Assembly: GCA_002292015.1 (NCBI GenBank)
Contig: DBBD01000044.1
Coordinates: forward strand, 1 to 17,469
Reading direction: 5' to 3'
Length of the DNA: 17,469 nucleotides
Source of the DNA: Firmicutes bacterium UBA993
GTDB taxonomy: Bacteria; Bacillota; Dethiobacteria; DTU022
The position numbers and the translations under genes are program-made. The notes below the pieces were generated by a model. It did no database searches, was not told the origin of the DNA, and worked only from the letters and a program-made list of their open reading frames with translations. Each line of letters starts with the position of its first letter. The stretch's first letter is position 1. Below, in pieces: positions 1 through 7,514 of this stretch.

Positions 1-62
1 TGCCTAGCGTATTCGATCGGTAAATATTTGTCAAACTTGGGCCAGGTCAAAAAAAATATCTA

Positions 63-90
63 TTGTAACATCGTAATATTATGGTATACT
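63..90 (+). promoter_or_regulatory. Promoter of the CoA-disulfide reductase fusion gene
   Basis: A sigma-A-like promoter is visible: a -35 box TTGTAA at 63-68, a 16-nt spacer, and a -10 box TATACT at 85-90 preceded by an extended -10 TG at 82-83. Transcription would start near 97, leaving a leader of about 35 nt before the ATG at 132. No operator or riboswitch is recognisable in it. Confidence 0.65.
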
Positions 91-131
91 TATATATAGA
101 ACGTGAGAAAATGTAAAGGAGTTTGATAGCG

Positions 132-2597
132 ATGCCAAAGAAAGTAATCATCATCGGAGGCGTGGCCGGTGGCGCTTCTACCGCTGCAAGACTGCGCCGC
201 CTGAGCGAGGAAGATGAGATCATTCTTCTGGAACGGGGAGATTATATTTCGTACGCCAACTGCGGGCTTCCATACTATATTGGAGGAGCAATCGACGAAC
301 GGGACAAGCTTTTTGTGATGACTCCGGAAAAATTTAAAGCCTGGCTAAACATTGATGTCCGTACCAAAAACGAAGCCCTTACCATTGACCGGGAAAAGAA
401 AGAGGTTGAAGTTAAAAACCACCTGACCGGAGGAAAATACCGCGAAAGCTATGATTACCTGGTTTTGTCGCCCGGGGCTGAACCTCTTCGTCCTCCGCTG
501 CCCGGTATTGAAAACGATGGGATTTTCAGCTTGCGAACCGTAAACGATACTGACCGAATTTTAAGTTTCATGCAGAGCCGCAGCCCCAGGAGAGCAGTTG
601 TTGTCGGAGCCGGTTCCATCGGGCTGGAAATGGCGGAAAACCTCCATCACCGTGGTCTGGAAGTTACCGTTGTAGAGCTGGCACCCCAGGTTCTGCCACA
701 GATCGATGCTGACATGGCTGCCCTGGTTCAGCAATATTTAAGGGCAATCGGCCTACAGATACGGCTTGGCATTGGAGTCAAAGAGTTTCACAGTGCTGAA
801 GGAAGCCCTCTTACGGTGGAGCTTGCTGATGGAGAAAAGCTGGCCGCTGATCTGGTTATTCTTTCAATCGGCGTTAAACCGGAAGTTAAATTGGCTGTTG
901 AGGCCGGCCTTAAAGTAGAACGCGGCATTTTAGTAAATGACCAGATGCAAACAGATGATCCCGCAATCTATGCCCTGGGCGACGCCGTTGAAGTGAAAAA
1001 CCTGGTAACCGGTAAGTCTGCCGTTATTCCCCTGGCCGGGCCCGCCAACAAGCAGGGAAGGATCGTAGCCAACAACATTGGTGGGCGCAAAGATTCTTAC
1101 AAAGGGACCCAGGGCACATCAGTGCTGAAAATATTTGGCATGACCGCGGCAACAACGGGTGTAAATGAGCGCATCCTTAAAGATGCCGGGATTGATTTTC
1201 ATAATGTGATCATTCATCCTAACAGTCACGCCGGTTATTATCCGGGGGCTACCCCGCTTTCATTAAAATTGCTTTTCAGCCCGGAAGGGAAAATACTAGG
1301 GGCCCAAGCAGTCGGTTGCAGCGGTGTGGAAAAAAGAATAGATGTTTTGGCTACCGCCCTGCGCTCTCAATTATCGGTGTTTGATTTACAAGAGCTGGAG
1401 CTTGCTTATGCGCCGCCATTTTCTTCGGCAAAGGACCCCGTTAACATGGCCGGCTTTGTAGCCTCAAACATCTTAAATGGCGACTACAAAACAATCGATG
1501 CCGCTTCGCTGTTCACCGGTTCAACCGTTAATCAGCAGGTTCTCGATGTGCGTGAAACCATAGAAACTGAGCTGGGCGGCATTCCGGGGTCGATCAATAT
1601 TCCGCTGGGAGAGCTTCGTTCCCGGTTAGGCGAACTGGATCGCACAAAGGAAATCGTTGTTTACTGCAGCGTTGGTTTGCGCTCGTACCTTGCTTACCGC
1701 ATCCTTAAGCTAAACGGCTTTGAGCAGGTGCTCAACTTAAATGGCGGTTACCGGGTGTTTTCAGCTTTGCGCGATGAGGCAAGTAAAAAAGGGGATGATG
1801 TTTCGATGAACAATAACACTCAAAGCACCGGGACTGCTGTTGAACCGGATAGTGCGATTAAACTTGATCTCTGCGGATTGCAGTGCCCCGGTCCGATCAT
1901 GCAGGTCTTCCGCAGAATGAATGAAATGAAGGAAGGAGCTGTTCTCGAAGTTTGCGCCACCGATCCCGGTTTTGCTTCTGATATCGACTCCTGGTGCAAG
2001 CGGACCGGAAACACCCTGCTTAACAGGGGTCACGACAAAAGGGGTTTTACCGCCCAGATCCGCAAAGGTAACTCTCAAACCTTGAGCCCGGCACAACAAA
2101 GCCCTGCTGCCCTGCCAACGGCAGCAGAAAATGACAAAACCATCGTCGTTTTCAGCGGAGACCTCGACCGGGCCCTTGCTGCGCTGATTATCGCCAACGG
2201 CGCTGCTGCCATGGGCCGCCGGGTAACCCTTTTCTTCACCTTCTGGGGCCTGAATATCCTCCGGAAAAACGAAAAGGTAAAAGTGAAAAAACCCTTTATG
2301 GACGGCATGTTCGGCAAAATGATGCCGCGCGGAAGCAAAAAGCTCGGCCTTTCGCGGATGAACATGGCCGGCATGGGGCCAAAAATGATTCGCATGGTCA
2401 TGAAAAACAAAAATGTAGACTCACTGGAAACACTGCTGCAGGAAGCGCTAAAATCAGGGGTGCGCTTGGTTGCCTGCCAGATGTCAATGGATATCATGGG
2501 CATCAGCGCCGCTGAGCTGATGGACGGGGTTGAACTGGCCGGCGTGGCCTCCTACCTGGATGCTGCCGAAAGCGCAGACGTAAACTTATTTATCTAA
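132..2597 (+). CDS. CoA-disulfide reductase / rhodanese / TusA / DsrE2 fusion protein
   Basis: This 821-residue protein joins four sulfur-handling modules. Residues 1 to about 450 are an FAD- and NAD(P)H-dependent CoA-disulfide reductase: there is an N-terminal GGVAGG nucleotide-binding loop and the single active cysteine C44 in SYANCGLPYYIGG. Residues about 455-552 are a rhodanese with C512 in the YCSVGLRSY loop. Residues about 573-645 are a TusA domain with C585 in a CPGP motif. Residues about 668-821 are a methionine-rich DsrE2 domain with C782. CoADR-rhodanese proteins reduce CoA disulfides, persulfides or polysulfides, and TusA and DsrE carry sulfane sulfur, so a cytoplasmic role in sulfur or polysulfide metabolism is likely. 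The physiological substrate cannot be read from the sequence. I chose the ATG at 132 because AAAGGAG at 115-121 sits 10 nt upstream; the TTG at 123 is too close to that site. The gene appears monocistronic. Confidence 0.9.
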   Translation: MPKKVIIIGGVAGGASTAARLRRLSEEDEIILLERGDYISYANCGLPYYIGGAIDERDKLFVMTPEKFKAWLNIDVRTKNEALTIDREKKEVEVKNHLTGGKYRESYDYLVLSPGAEPLRPPLPGIENDGIFSLRTVNDTDRILSFMQSRSPRRAVVVGAGSIGLEMAENLHHRGLEVTVVELAPQVLPQIDADMAALVQQYLRAIGLQIRLGIGVKEFHSAEGSPLTVELADGEKLAADLVILSIGVKPEVKLAVEAGLKVERGILVNDQMQTDDPAIYALGDAVEVKNLVTGKSAVIPLAGPANKQGRIVANNIGGRKDSYKGTQGTSVLKIFGMTAATTGVNERILKDAGIDFHNVIIHPNSHAGYYPGATPLSLKLLFSPEGKILGAQAVGCSGVEKRIDVLATALRSQLSVFDLQELELAYAPPFSSAKDPVNMAGFVASNILNGDYKTIDAASLFTGSTVNQQVLDVRETIETELGGIPGSINIPLGELRSRLGELDRTKEIVVYCSVGLRSYLAYRILKLNGFEQVLNLNGGYRVFSALRDEASKKGDDVSMNNNTQSTGTAVEPDSAIKLDLCGLQCPGPIMQVFRRMNEMKEGAVLEVCATDPGFASDIDSWCKRTGNTLLNRGHDKRGFTAQIRKGNSQTLSPAQQSPAALPTAAENDKTIVVFSGDLDRALAALIIANGAAAMGRRVTLFFTFWGLNILRKNEKVKVKKPFMDGMFGKMMPRGSKKLGLSRMNMAGMGPKMIRMVMKNKNVDSLETLLQEALKSGVRLVACQMSMDIMGISAAELMDGVELAGVASYLDAAESADVNLFI

Positions 2598-2626
2598 CCA
2601 GCTACCCTTCACAACAACAAGCGGTT

Positions 2627-2655
2627 AAAAAGGACCTGCCTTATAGCAGGTCCTT
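2627..2655. terminator. Hairpin terminator between convergent genes
   Basis: A perfect 10-bp stem (AAGGACCTGC at 2630-2639, GCAGGTCCTT at 2646-2655) with a 6-nt loop lies between the stop codons of the fusion gene (2597) and the beta-helix gene (2686). Read on the minus strand, the stem runs into five T residues, so it best terminates the reverse-strand genes. On the plus strand the U-tract is poor, but the hairpin may serve both directions. Confidence 0.75.
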
Positions 2656-2685
2656 ATAACATCCATCCGGTTTAACAATTACTGT

Positions 2686-4365
2686 TTATTCGTCTTCCTC
2701 TTCCGGCTGCGGCGCCGGAACGTCTTCCGGAACATTTTCCCGATAAACATTATCATCCGGATCACTCAGTTCGATGCTTGCATCGCCGAAACCAATAAAC
2801 GCTCCGCCGATCTGGGCCACATTAGCGGCAAACTCATTTCTTCTCAGCACTACTTTTGAATCATCATAAGCAACCAGCCCTCCTCCAAACTCGAAGGCTA
2901 CATTGCCTTGGATTAATGTATCTGTAACAACTGAATCGGACAAAACAACCAGCAATAAACCTCCTCCCGATCCAGTTGAGGCAGTATTTTCTATTATGAA
3001 GCAACGTTCCAGTATAAGGTTTGATCTGAGAACGATCATCGCCCCCCCGGTACCGGCAAGGTTACCGGCAATCGTGGTGTCAAATATTTCCGCAGTTGAA
3101 TTTTCACCAACAACCATCCCTCCACCGGCACGACCAGCCCCATTCCCGTCGATCAGGCTGTTGCTAATCTTTACCACAGCATTATTCATTACTGCCACAC
3201 CGCCACCATCCTGTTGCACCAAGTTGCCGGTAACGTTGTTTCTTTCTAACTCTGCTGTCGACTGATCAATATAGATGCCGCCGCCACCGTAAAATACAGC
3301 ATTTGCTTCAATAAAGTTATCGACGATTATCGCTTCTGATTGTTCGATAACCGCTATACCACCGCCGTTTTCATTGGTGAAATTCCGGGAAATCATATTG
3401 TTGTTGATGTTCGCCCGCGAACCTCCTGCTACTGCTATTCCTCCACCATTGTTTTCCGCAGAATTTCTGGATATATCGTTTTCACTTATTAAGGCGTTTG
3501 AATCGAACAGCGCAATCCCTCCGCCATACCAAATTGCCGCATTTCTGGTTATCGTATTGCCTTCAATCAATGGTTCAGCAGACCAAACGGCAATACCACC
3601 ACCACTGGTTGAACTATTCGTTTGCAAATTGTTATCTTTAATTACCGGTGCCGAATCAAAGTCTATTAAAATAGCCCCACCGAGATAGTTGGCCCGGTTT
3701 CCCTGGAACGAGTTTCCTTCTATCGTGGGGCTGGACTGCCAAACAGCAATACCGCCACCGTTAAAAGCGCTGTTGTCGTCAATCCTGTTATTTACGATTG
3801 CCGGATTTGAGCCTTCCTGTACAGCAATACCGCCGCCATCCAGTCCAGCTTGGTTATTTCTGATAATATTGTTGCTGATCGTCGGTGAACTGCCTCCGAT
3901 GATTAGAATACCTCCGCCATAAAAACCCTCGGTCGGTGTCTCTCCACCCTGGTTTACCTGGGATTTCGTCAACATTGTTCCAACACCGCCGGTGATGGTG
4001 AAGCCCTCCAGAACTGCCTCTGAACTTTCCCCGCTTTGAAAAGTGACTACTGAACCTCTTCTGCGACCATCAATAATGGTAGCGGCAACTACCTCCGGAT
4101 CCTCAGGGTTACTGCTGCGCACAGTAATATTCTTACCTAAAAAATCAATTCGTTCATAATATATCCCGGGATCTACAACTATTACCGCACCATCAGGGGC
4201 AGCATCGATCGCGGCTTGAATAGATTTATATCTACCCGGCACAGCATACCTGGATTCCAGGAATTGGGTTACCCCAAAGATTACCGCGCCAACCACGGCT
4301 AAAATTAACACCCCGATTCCGGCGAATTTTAGAATGCGTTTTCTATTTCCACTATCTTTCCACAT
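2686..4365 (-). CDS. Membrane-anchored right-handed parallel beta-helix protein
   Basis: The 559-residue product has a short basic N-terminus, one membrane segment (about residues 12-34) and then a long pectin-lyase-like right-handed beta-helix. The entry module (YKSIQAAIDAAPDG, then a segment ending ATIIDG) is typical of NosD-like/parallel beta-helix proteins. It is followed by many rungs of about 23 residues of the form GGGIAV...S.P.I..N.I..N.A. The positive N-terminus suggests N-in topology with the helix outside the cell. The C-terminus carries a capping motif SDPDDNVYRENVPEDV and an acidic tail. No catalytic residues of a polysaccharide lyase can be assigned, so an adhesive, structural or glycan-binding role is only inferred. 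I chose the ATG at 4365 because AAAGGAG lies 7 nt upstream; an upstream in-frame ATG at 4398 would add 11 residues. It is a paralog of the preceding gene (5881-4508) and probably cotranscribed with it. Confidence 0.82.
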   Translation of the reverse strand: MWKDSGNRKRILKFAGIGVLILAVVGAVIFGVTQFLESRYAVPGRYKSIQAAIDAAPDGAVIVVDPGIYYERIDFLGKNITVRSSNPEDPEVVAATIIDGRRRGSVVTFQSGESSEAVLEGFTITGGVGTMLTKSQVNQGGETPTEGFYGGGILIIGGSSPTISNNIIRNNQAGLDGGGIAVQEGSNPAIVNNRIDDNSAFNGGGIAVWQSSPTIEGNSFQGNRANYLGGAILIDFDSAPVIKDNNLQTNSSTSGGGIAVWSAEPLIEGNTITRNAAIWYGGGIALFDSNALISENDISRNSAENNGGGIAVAGGSRANINNNMISRNFTNENGGGIAVIEQSEAIIVDNFIEANAVFYGGGGIYIDQSTAELERNNVTGNLVQQDGGGVAVMNNAVVKISNSLIDGNGAGRAGGGMVVGENSTAEIFDTTIAGNLAGTGGAMIVLRSNLILERCFIIENTASTGSGGGLLLVVLSDSVVTDTLIQGNVAFEFGGGLVAYDDSKVVLRRNEFAANVAQIGGAFIGFGDASIELSDPDDNVYRENVPEDVPAPQPEEEDE

Positions 4366-4421
4366 TTCGTTACTCCTTTCAAAAACCGCATATCTCATTT
4401 TTAGTTAAATGTCTTGCTAAT

Positions 4422-4455
4422 CCCCTCTATGCAGGAAGAGGGCCAGGGTGAGGGG
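4422..4455. repeat. GAGGG-rich intergenic hairpin element (possible dispersed repeat)
   Basis: Between the two beta-helix genes lies CCCTCT (4423-4428), an 8-nt loop, AGAGGG (4437-4442), then CCAGGGTGAGGGG. The layout resembles the widespread bacterial intergenic repeat of the type CCCTCACCCT...CCCTCTCCC...GGGAGAGGG. I recognise the likeness from memory only; no second copy exists in this window. It is followed by a small palindrome GGGGAAATTTTTCCC at 4452-4465. Confidence 0.45.
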
Positions 4456-4507
4456 AAATTTTTCCCTCTACCGGTGCCATCCGGTGGTATGTTAGCCTCA
4501 AATACTT

Positions 4508-5881
4508 CTATTGTTCCGAGACAATATCGTTGGGAATATTGTTTATATAAGTATTATCATCCGGATCGCTAAACTCCAATGTTGAATCGGGCGCGACCGA
4601 GATTGCACCGCCACCAAATTCCAAGCTGGCTTCATTTCCCTCAAAGATATTTTTTAGCACCTTTGCAACGGAATTGAATAGAAAAATTGCGCCACCTCGC
4701 TGTGTAGAAATGTTTTTTCTAAGTGTGTTGTTTCGAATTGTAGCTGAAGAGCCATCCAGATAAATGCCGCCACCAGAAATGTGTGCCAGATTATCTGTTA
4801 TCTCGTTATCGGCAATAGTTAAATCCGCCCCGAGCGAATTCACGATAAAAATTGCGCCGCCATTCGCTGAGCGATTAAATTTAATTGTATTTCCCTCAAT
4901 AGTGGGCTCTGATTCTTCGATCAGGATGCCGCCACCATTTCGTTCTGCCTGGTTTCCGGCAATCGTGTTTTCCCTGATTGCCGGGTTCGAATTTATTGCT
5001 ATGACCATCCCGCCACCCAATCGGAGTGCTTGGTTTTCAACTATCATATTACCGGTTATTACCGGAGAAGAGTTCGATATTATTACAATACCCCCGCCCA
5101 TCTCAGCGACATTCCCGGCTATGGTGTTTCCCTCAAGCACCGGCGATGATTCTTCAATAAAGACTCCGCCACCGAAATAAGCGCTGTTGCCAACAATCCT
5201 GTTGCCTCTAATCACCGGGTTTGAGTCAACTATGTAAAAACCTGCTCCAAATTCAGCAGAGTTATCTTCAATTAAGCATTTTTCAATCAACGGAGAACTG
5301 CCGCCGGAAACCAGGATTCCCGCGCCCCTCTTAACTGTAAACCCGCTGAGCACTGCGCCTTCACCTTCACCGCTTCTGAAAGATACAACCGGGCCCCAAC
5401 CTCCTCCGTCAATTATTGTGGCTGAAACAACAGCGGGATCATCAGGATCAGTACTGCGCACTATTATGTTTTTCCCTCTAAAATCAATATTTTCACGGTA
5501 GACACCTACCTGTACAACGATTTCCTCGCCATCCTGCGCAGCATCGATTGCTTCCTGAATAGTCGCGTACTGGTCAGGAACTGTAACGCCTGAACCGCTG
5601 AAAAAAGAGAGACCAATTACCGCCGCAGCAATCACCGCAACTGCTGCAACCCCGATCATTATATATTTTAGAGAGCCGCCTGCCTTCTCTCCGACAGATT
5701 TACGTTTGCTTAGCGGTCTTTCCTGCTGCTTGATCGGCTTTTTTGCCGACTGCCCTTTTTCTTCAGCCTTCACTGCCTGAATAGCAGTACCTGTTTCTAT
5801 TACATTTTCTTCCCCGCAATAGGGACACATTTCATATTCCTTCGAATCGTAGTTCATCCCGCATTTATTGCATTCTGTCAT
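4508..5881 (-). CDS. Zinc-ribbon, transmembrane, right-handed beta-helix protein
   Basis: The 457-residue product begins with a zinc ribbon (C4, C7, C19, C22; CNKCG and CPYCG). A lysine-rich linker and one membrane segment (about residues 73-96) follow, then a pectin-lyase-like parallel beta-helix starting at YATIQEAIDAAQDG. Rungs of about 23 residues (GGG..I..S.P.I..N.I..N.A) repeat to near the C-terminus. The positive-inside rule puts the zinc ribbon in the cytoplasm and the beta-helix outside. The N-terminal helix module and the C-terminal SDPDDNTYINNIPNDI cap closely match the next gene downstream, so the two are tandem paralogs. The function is unknown. I chose the ATG at 5881: AGAGGGG lies 8 nt upstream and an extended -10 promoter at 5918-5926 would start the mRNA near 5911, which rules out the upstream in-frame codon at 5959. 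Confidence 0.82.
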   Translation of the reverse strand: MTECNKCGMNYDSKEYEMCPYCGEENVIETGTAIQAVKAEEKGQSAKKPIKQQERPLSKRKSVGEKAGGSLKYIMIGVAAVAVIAAAVIGLSFFSGSGVTVPDQYATIQEAIDAAQDGEEIVVQVGVYRENIDFRGKNIIVRSTDPDDPAVVSATIIDGGGWGPVVSFRSGEGEGAVLSGFTVKRGAGILVSGGSSPLIEKCLIEDNSAEFGAGFYIVDSNPVIRGNRIVGNSAYFGGGVFIEESSPVLEGNTIAGNVAEMGGGIVIISNSSPVITGNMIVENQALRLGGGMVIAINSNPAIRENTIAGNQAERNGGGILIEESEPTIEGNTIKFNRSANGGAIFIVNSLGADLTIADNEITDNLAHISGGGIYLDGSSATIRNNTLRKNISTQRGGAIFLFNSVAKVLKNIFEGNEASLEFGGGAISVAPDSTLEFSDPDDNTYINNIPNDIVSEQ

Positions 5882-5917
5882 AACACAGACCCCTCTCAAA
5901 CAAATAATACCCTGCCT

Positions 5918-5926
5918 ATTATACCA
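5918..5926 (-). promoter_or_regulatory. Extended -10 promoter for the beta-helix gene pair
   Basis: On the minus strand the sequence reads TGGTATAAT, a perfect TATAAT at 5923-5918 with the TGn extension. No good -35 box lies at 16-18 nt, as is common for extended -10 promoters. Initiation near 5911 gives a leader of about 30 nt to the ATG at 5881. Confidence 0.6.
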
Positions 5927-6026
5927 TTTGCCAACCGGATTCTGCCTAAGGCAACCCAAATCACTTGCTTATACTATCATGTGTAGCCAGCTAAGAACAA
6001 GGAAGTAAAAGGCATTAATTGCCTGA

Positions 6027-6071
6027 CAAAAATAAACCACCGACTTAAAAAATTACGATTGCCGGTGGTTT
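6027..6071 (-). terminator. Rho-independent terminator of the lipoprotein gene
   Basis: A 9-bp perfect stem (AAACCACCG at 6034-6042, CGGTGGTTT at 6063-6071) encloses a 20-nt AT-rich loop. On the minus strand it is followed by TTTATTTTTG. It lies 20 nt past the stop codon of the repeat lipoprotein gene and upstream of the next promoter, so it separates the two transcription units. Confidence 0.75.
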
Positions 6072-6091
6072 AAGTTTTTGTTCAGCCCGGA

Positions 6092-7045
6092 TTATTTTAT
6101 TTTGATCGATGTCAACACCGGACGGTATTCACCTTCGATATAAGTAAAGACAACCTCTGTTCCATCTGGAATACCATCAGCTGAAACTCCGCTTCCAAGG
6201 GCAAAAGCCTGGAAATACTCTATTTCAACCGACTGGCTGTCTATCTGTCCGATCAGCCGGCCATGCATAATCGCACCTTCCAGCGGCTGTTCAACTGCCT
6301 TAATCGATACTATGACAGCCCGCAACCCGCTTTCCCTGAAAGTAAAGGCCACCAGGGAACCGTCGGCAATTTCCTCAGCGCTTACCCCCTGGTCAAGCAT
6401 AAAAGCCCTGTTGATCATAATCTCAACTGATTGGGCATCGATCATGCCGGTTAAAACGCCTTCACCAACCAGCAGATCATTTCCATCATCGACCAGCCCA
6501 ACGGCTGGAACAATGGTAAGCAGGAGCTGCCTCTCTCCGTCCTGGCGGTAGGTAATAAAAACCTCTGCCCCACTCTCCAACTCCCCGGGGATGATCACTC
6601 GGCCCAAAGCAAATACCTGCGCTTTCCCTTCAATTTCAATCTCCACCGAGTGACTGTCAACCTGGCCGATATAATTTCCGGAGGCTTCAATAACCTCCCC
6701 GGTAAAATCAATAGATTTAATTGATAGTAACAAAGGCCGGTTAGCAGCGGCATTCTCCGGCTCGCTGGCATCTGCTTCGGCATAGGTTATTTCTACTCTT
6801 GAACCTTCCGCTATGCCGGCAACAACGACCCCTTCACTAAGCCTAAATACTATAGGCCCCCCCGCAACCTCAATCTCTACTAAGTAATTATCGATTTGCC
6901 CGGCCAATATACCCTCGGCCTCGATAACTCTTACCTCTTCAAGCCCGGTGGTTGACGGTTCAGGGCTGCAACCTGAGGCATTCACGACCAAGAATACAGC
7001 TGCTGTGAAGAGGGTGATGTAAAGACAGGTTTTGCTGACCACCAT
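6092..7045 (-). CDS. Lipoprotein with four tandem ~60-residue repeats
   Basis: The 317-residue product starts with a signal peptide (hydrophobic residues 8-22) ending in an ASGC lipobox, with C26 as the likely lipidated residue. This makes it an exported, membrane-tethered lipoprotein. The rest is built from four copies of one unit, at about residues 44-112, 122-181, 195-251 and 261-317. Each reads roughly G.L.GQID..SVEIE......F.L..GV....I..G..V..TY.E.......L.SIK. Copy 1 carries an extra acidic insert and copy 2 is followed by a 13-residue spacer. The alternating pattern suggests a small all-beta domain, but I do not recognise the family and no enzyme motif is visible. I chose the ATG at 7045, preceded by a GGGGGGAAG ribosome site, because an upstream in-frame ATG at 7141 would bury the signal peptide behind 32 residues. 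A terminator follows. Confidence 0.75.
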   Translation of the reverse strand: MVVSKTCLYITLFTAAVFLVVNASGCSPEPSTTGLEEVRVIEAEGILAGQIDNYLVEIEVAGGPIVFRLSEGVVVAGIAEGSRVEITYAEADASEPENAAANRPLLLSIKSIDFTGEVIEASGNYIGQVDSHSVEIEIEGKAQVFALGRVIIPGELESGAEVFITYRQDGERQLLLTIVPAVGLVDDGNDLLVGEGVLTGMIDAQSVEIMINRAFMLDQGVSAEEIADGSLVAFTFRESGLRAVIVSIKAVEQPLEGAIMHGRLIGQIDSQSVEIEYFQAFALGSGVSADGIPDGTEVVFTYIEGEYRPVLTSIKIK

Positions 7046-7089
7046 GCGCACTTCCCCCCGGTAGCTTTTAATATATGACCAGTACCTGT

Positions 7090-7135
7090 CGGCATAAGTT
7101 CCGGTTACTTCGATCAAGGATAACCGAAGTTGCCG
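7090..7135 (-). repeat. Stem-loop in the lipoprotein mRNA leader
   Basis: An outer pair CGGCA/TGCCG (7090-7094, 7131-7135) and an inner pair CGGTTA/TAACCG (7102-7107, 7121-7126), separated by an asymmetric internal loop, could form one long hairpin about 45 nt upstream of the ATG at 7045. There is no U-tract, so it is not a terminator. Its role in mRNA stability or translation is speculative. Confidence 0.4.
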
Positions 7136-7214
7136 CCGCATCCACCAGAACCACCACCCGACGAATAGCCGCCCAAAGAACGAACACTGGAGATGATTTT
7201 TATCTACTATGGCA

Positions 7215-7220
7215 ATTATA
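7215..7220 (-). promoter_or_regulatory. Candidate -10 box for the lipoprotein gene
   Basis: A perfect TATAAT is present on the minus strand at 7220-7215, in an AT-rich setting. The best upstream -35 candidates (TTCGAA-like) are poor. If used, transcription starts near 7208 and the leader is about 160 nt. Confidence 0.4.
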
Positions 7221-7514
7221 TCAAAAATTTGTCGTCTGGTTCGAATTATTTAGCCTTATTTTAAGGAAGCTTATAACTTTAAGGCAAAAAATAAACGGCT
7301 ATTGTGCATTAGCAGCGTCCGGCGCACTTTCATCTTGCTGATAGTGCCCTGTCATTTAGGCGCATGGTGGTCTACTCAGAAGTTCCACCAATTATCCTAA
7401 CTGTATCTTAGCCGGAACATAACAGCCCGAGCGCATGTTCTTTCTTAACAACTCAGATTGCGCTGAAACACCGATATTGCCACTCACCATTGTGCTGCTG
7501 CCCGGCTCTGTAGC

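Larger units (their letters stand above)
7046..7514. other. Intergenic region between lipoprotein and BCCT genes
   Basis: This stretch holds no credible gene. It contains the lipoprotein leader, a candidate -10 box at 7215-7220, and a leader hairpin at 7090-7135. Nearer the transporter stop codon are two modest inverted repeats: TGGTGG/CCACCA at 7365-7390 and GAACAT/ATGTTC at 7415-7440. Neither is followed by a T-tract on the minus strand, so no clear terminator for the transporter gene is seen. No tRNA or transposase fragment could be supported. Confidence 0.6.

Noticed and set aside
2903..3922. Long forward open frames antisense to the first beta-helix gene
   Set aside because: They are shadows of the repetitive beta-helix coding strand (PPP-rich translations of GGG repeats), with no start signals.
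2686..5881. Beta-helix proteins as pectate or polysaccharide lyases
   Set aside because: The fold is shared, but no lyase catalytic residues or carbohydrate-binding modules can be identified, so only the fold is called.
7225..7250. tRNA T-arm-like GGTTCGAAT
   Set aside because: The flanking bases do not form a 5-bp T-stem, and no acceptor or anticodon stem fits around it.
7075..7341. 88-codon forward open frame
   Set aside because: It overlaps the reverse-strand leader and hairpin, starts without a ribosome site and its product resembles no protein.
7365..7440. Inverted repeats TGGTGG/CCACCA and GAACAT/ATGTTC as transposon ends or terminator
   Set aside because: They are short, unrelated to each other, have no T-tract in the transporter's direction, and no transposase-like frame lies between or beside them.
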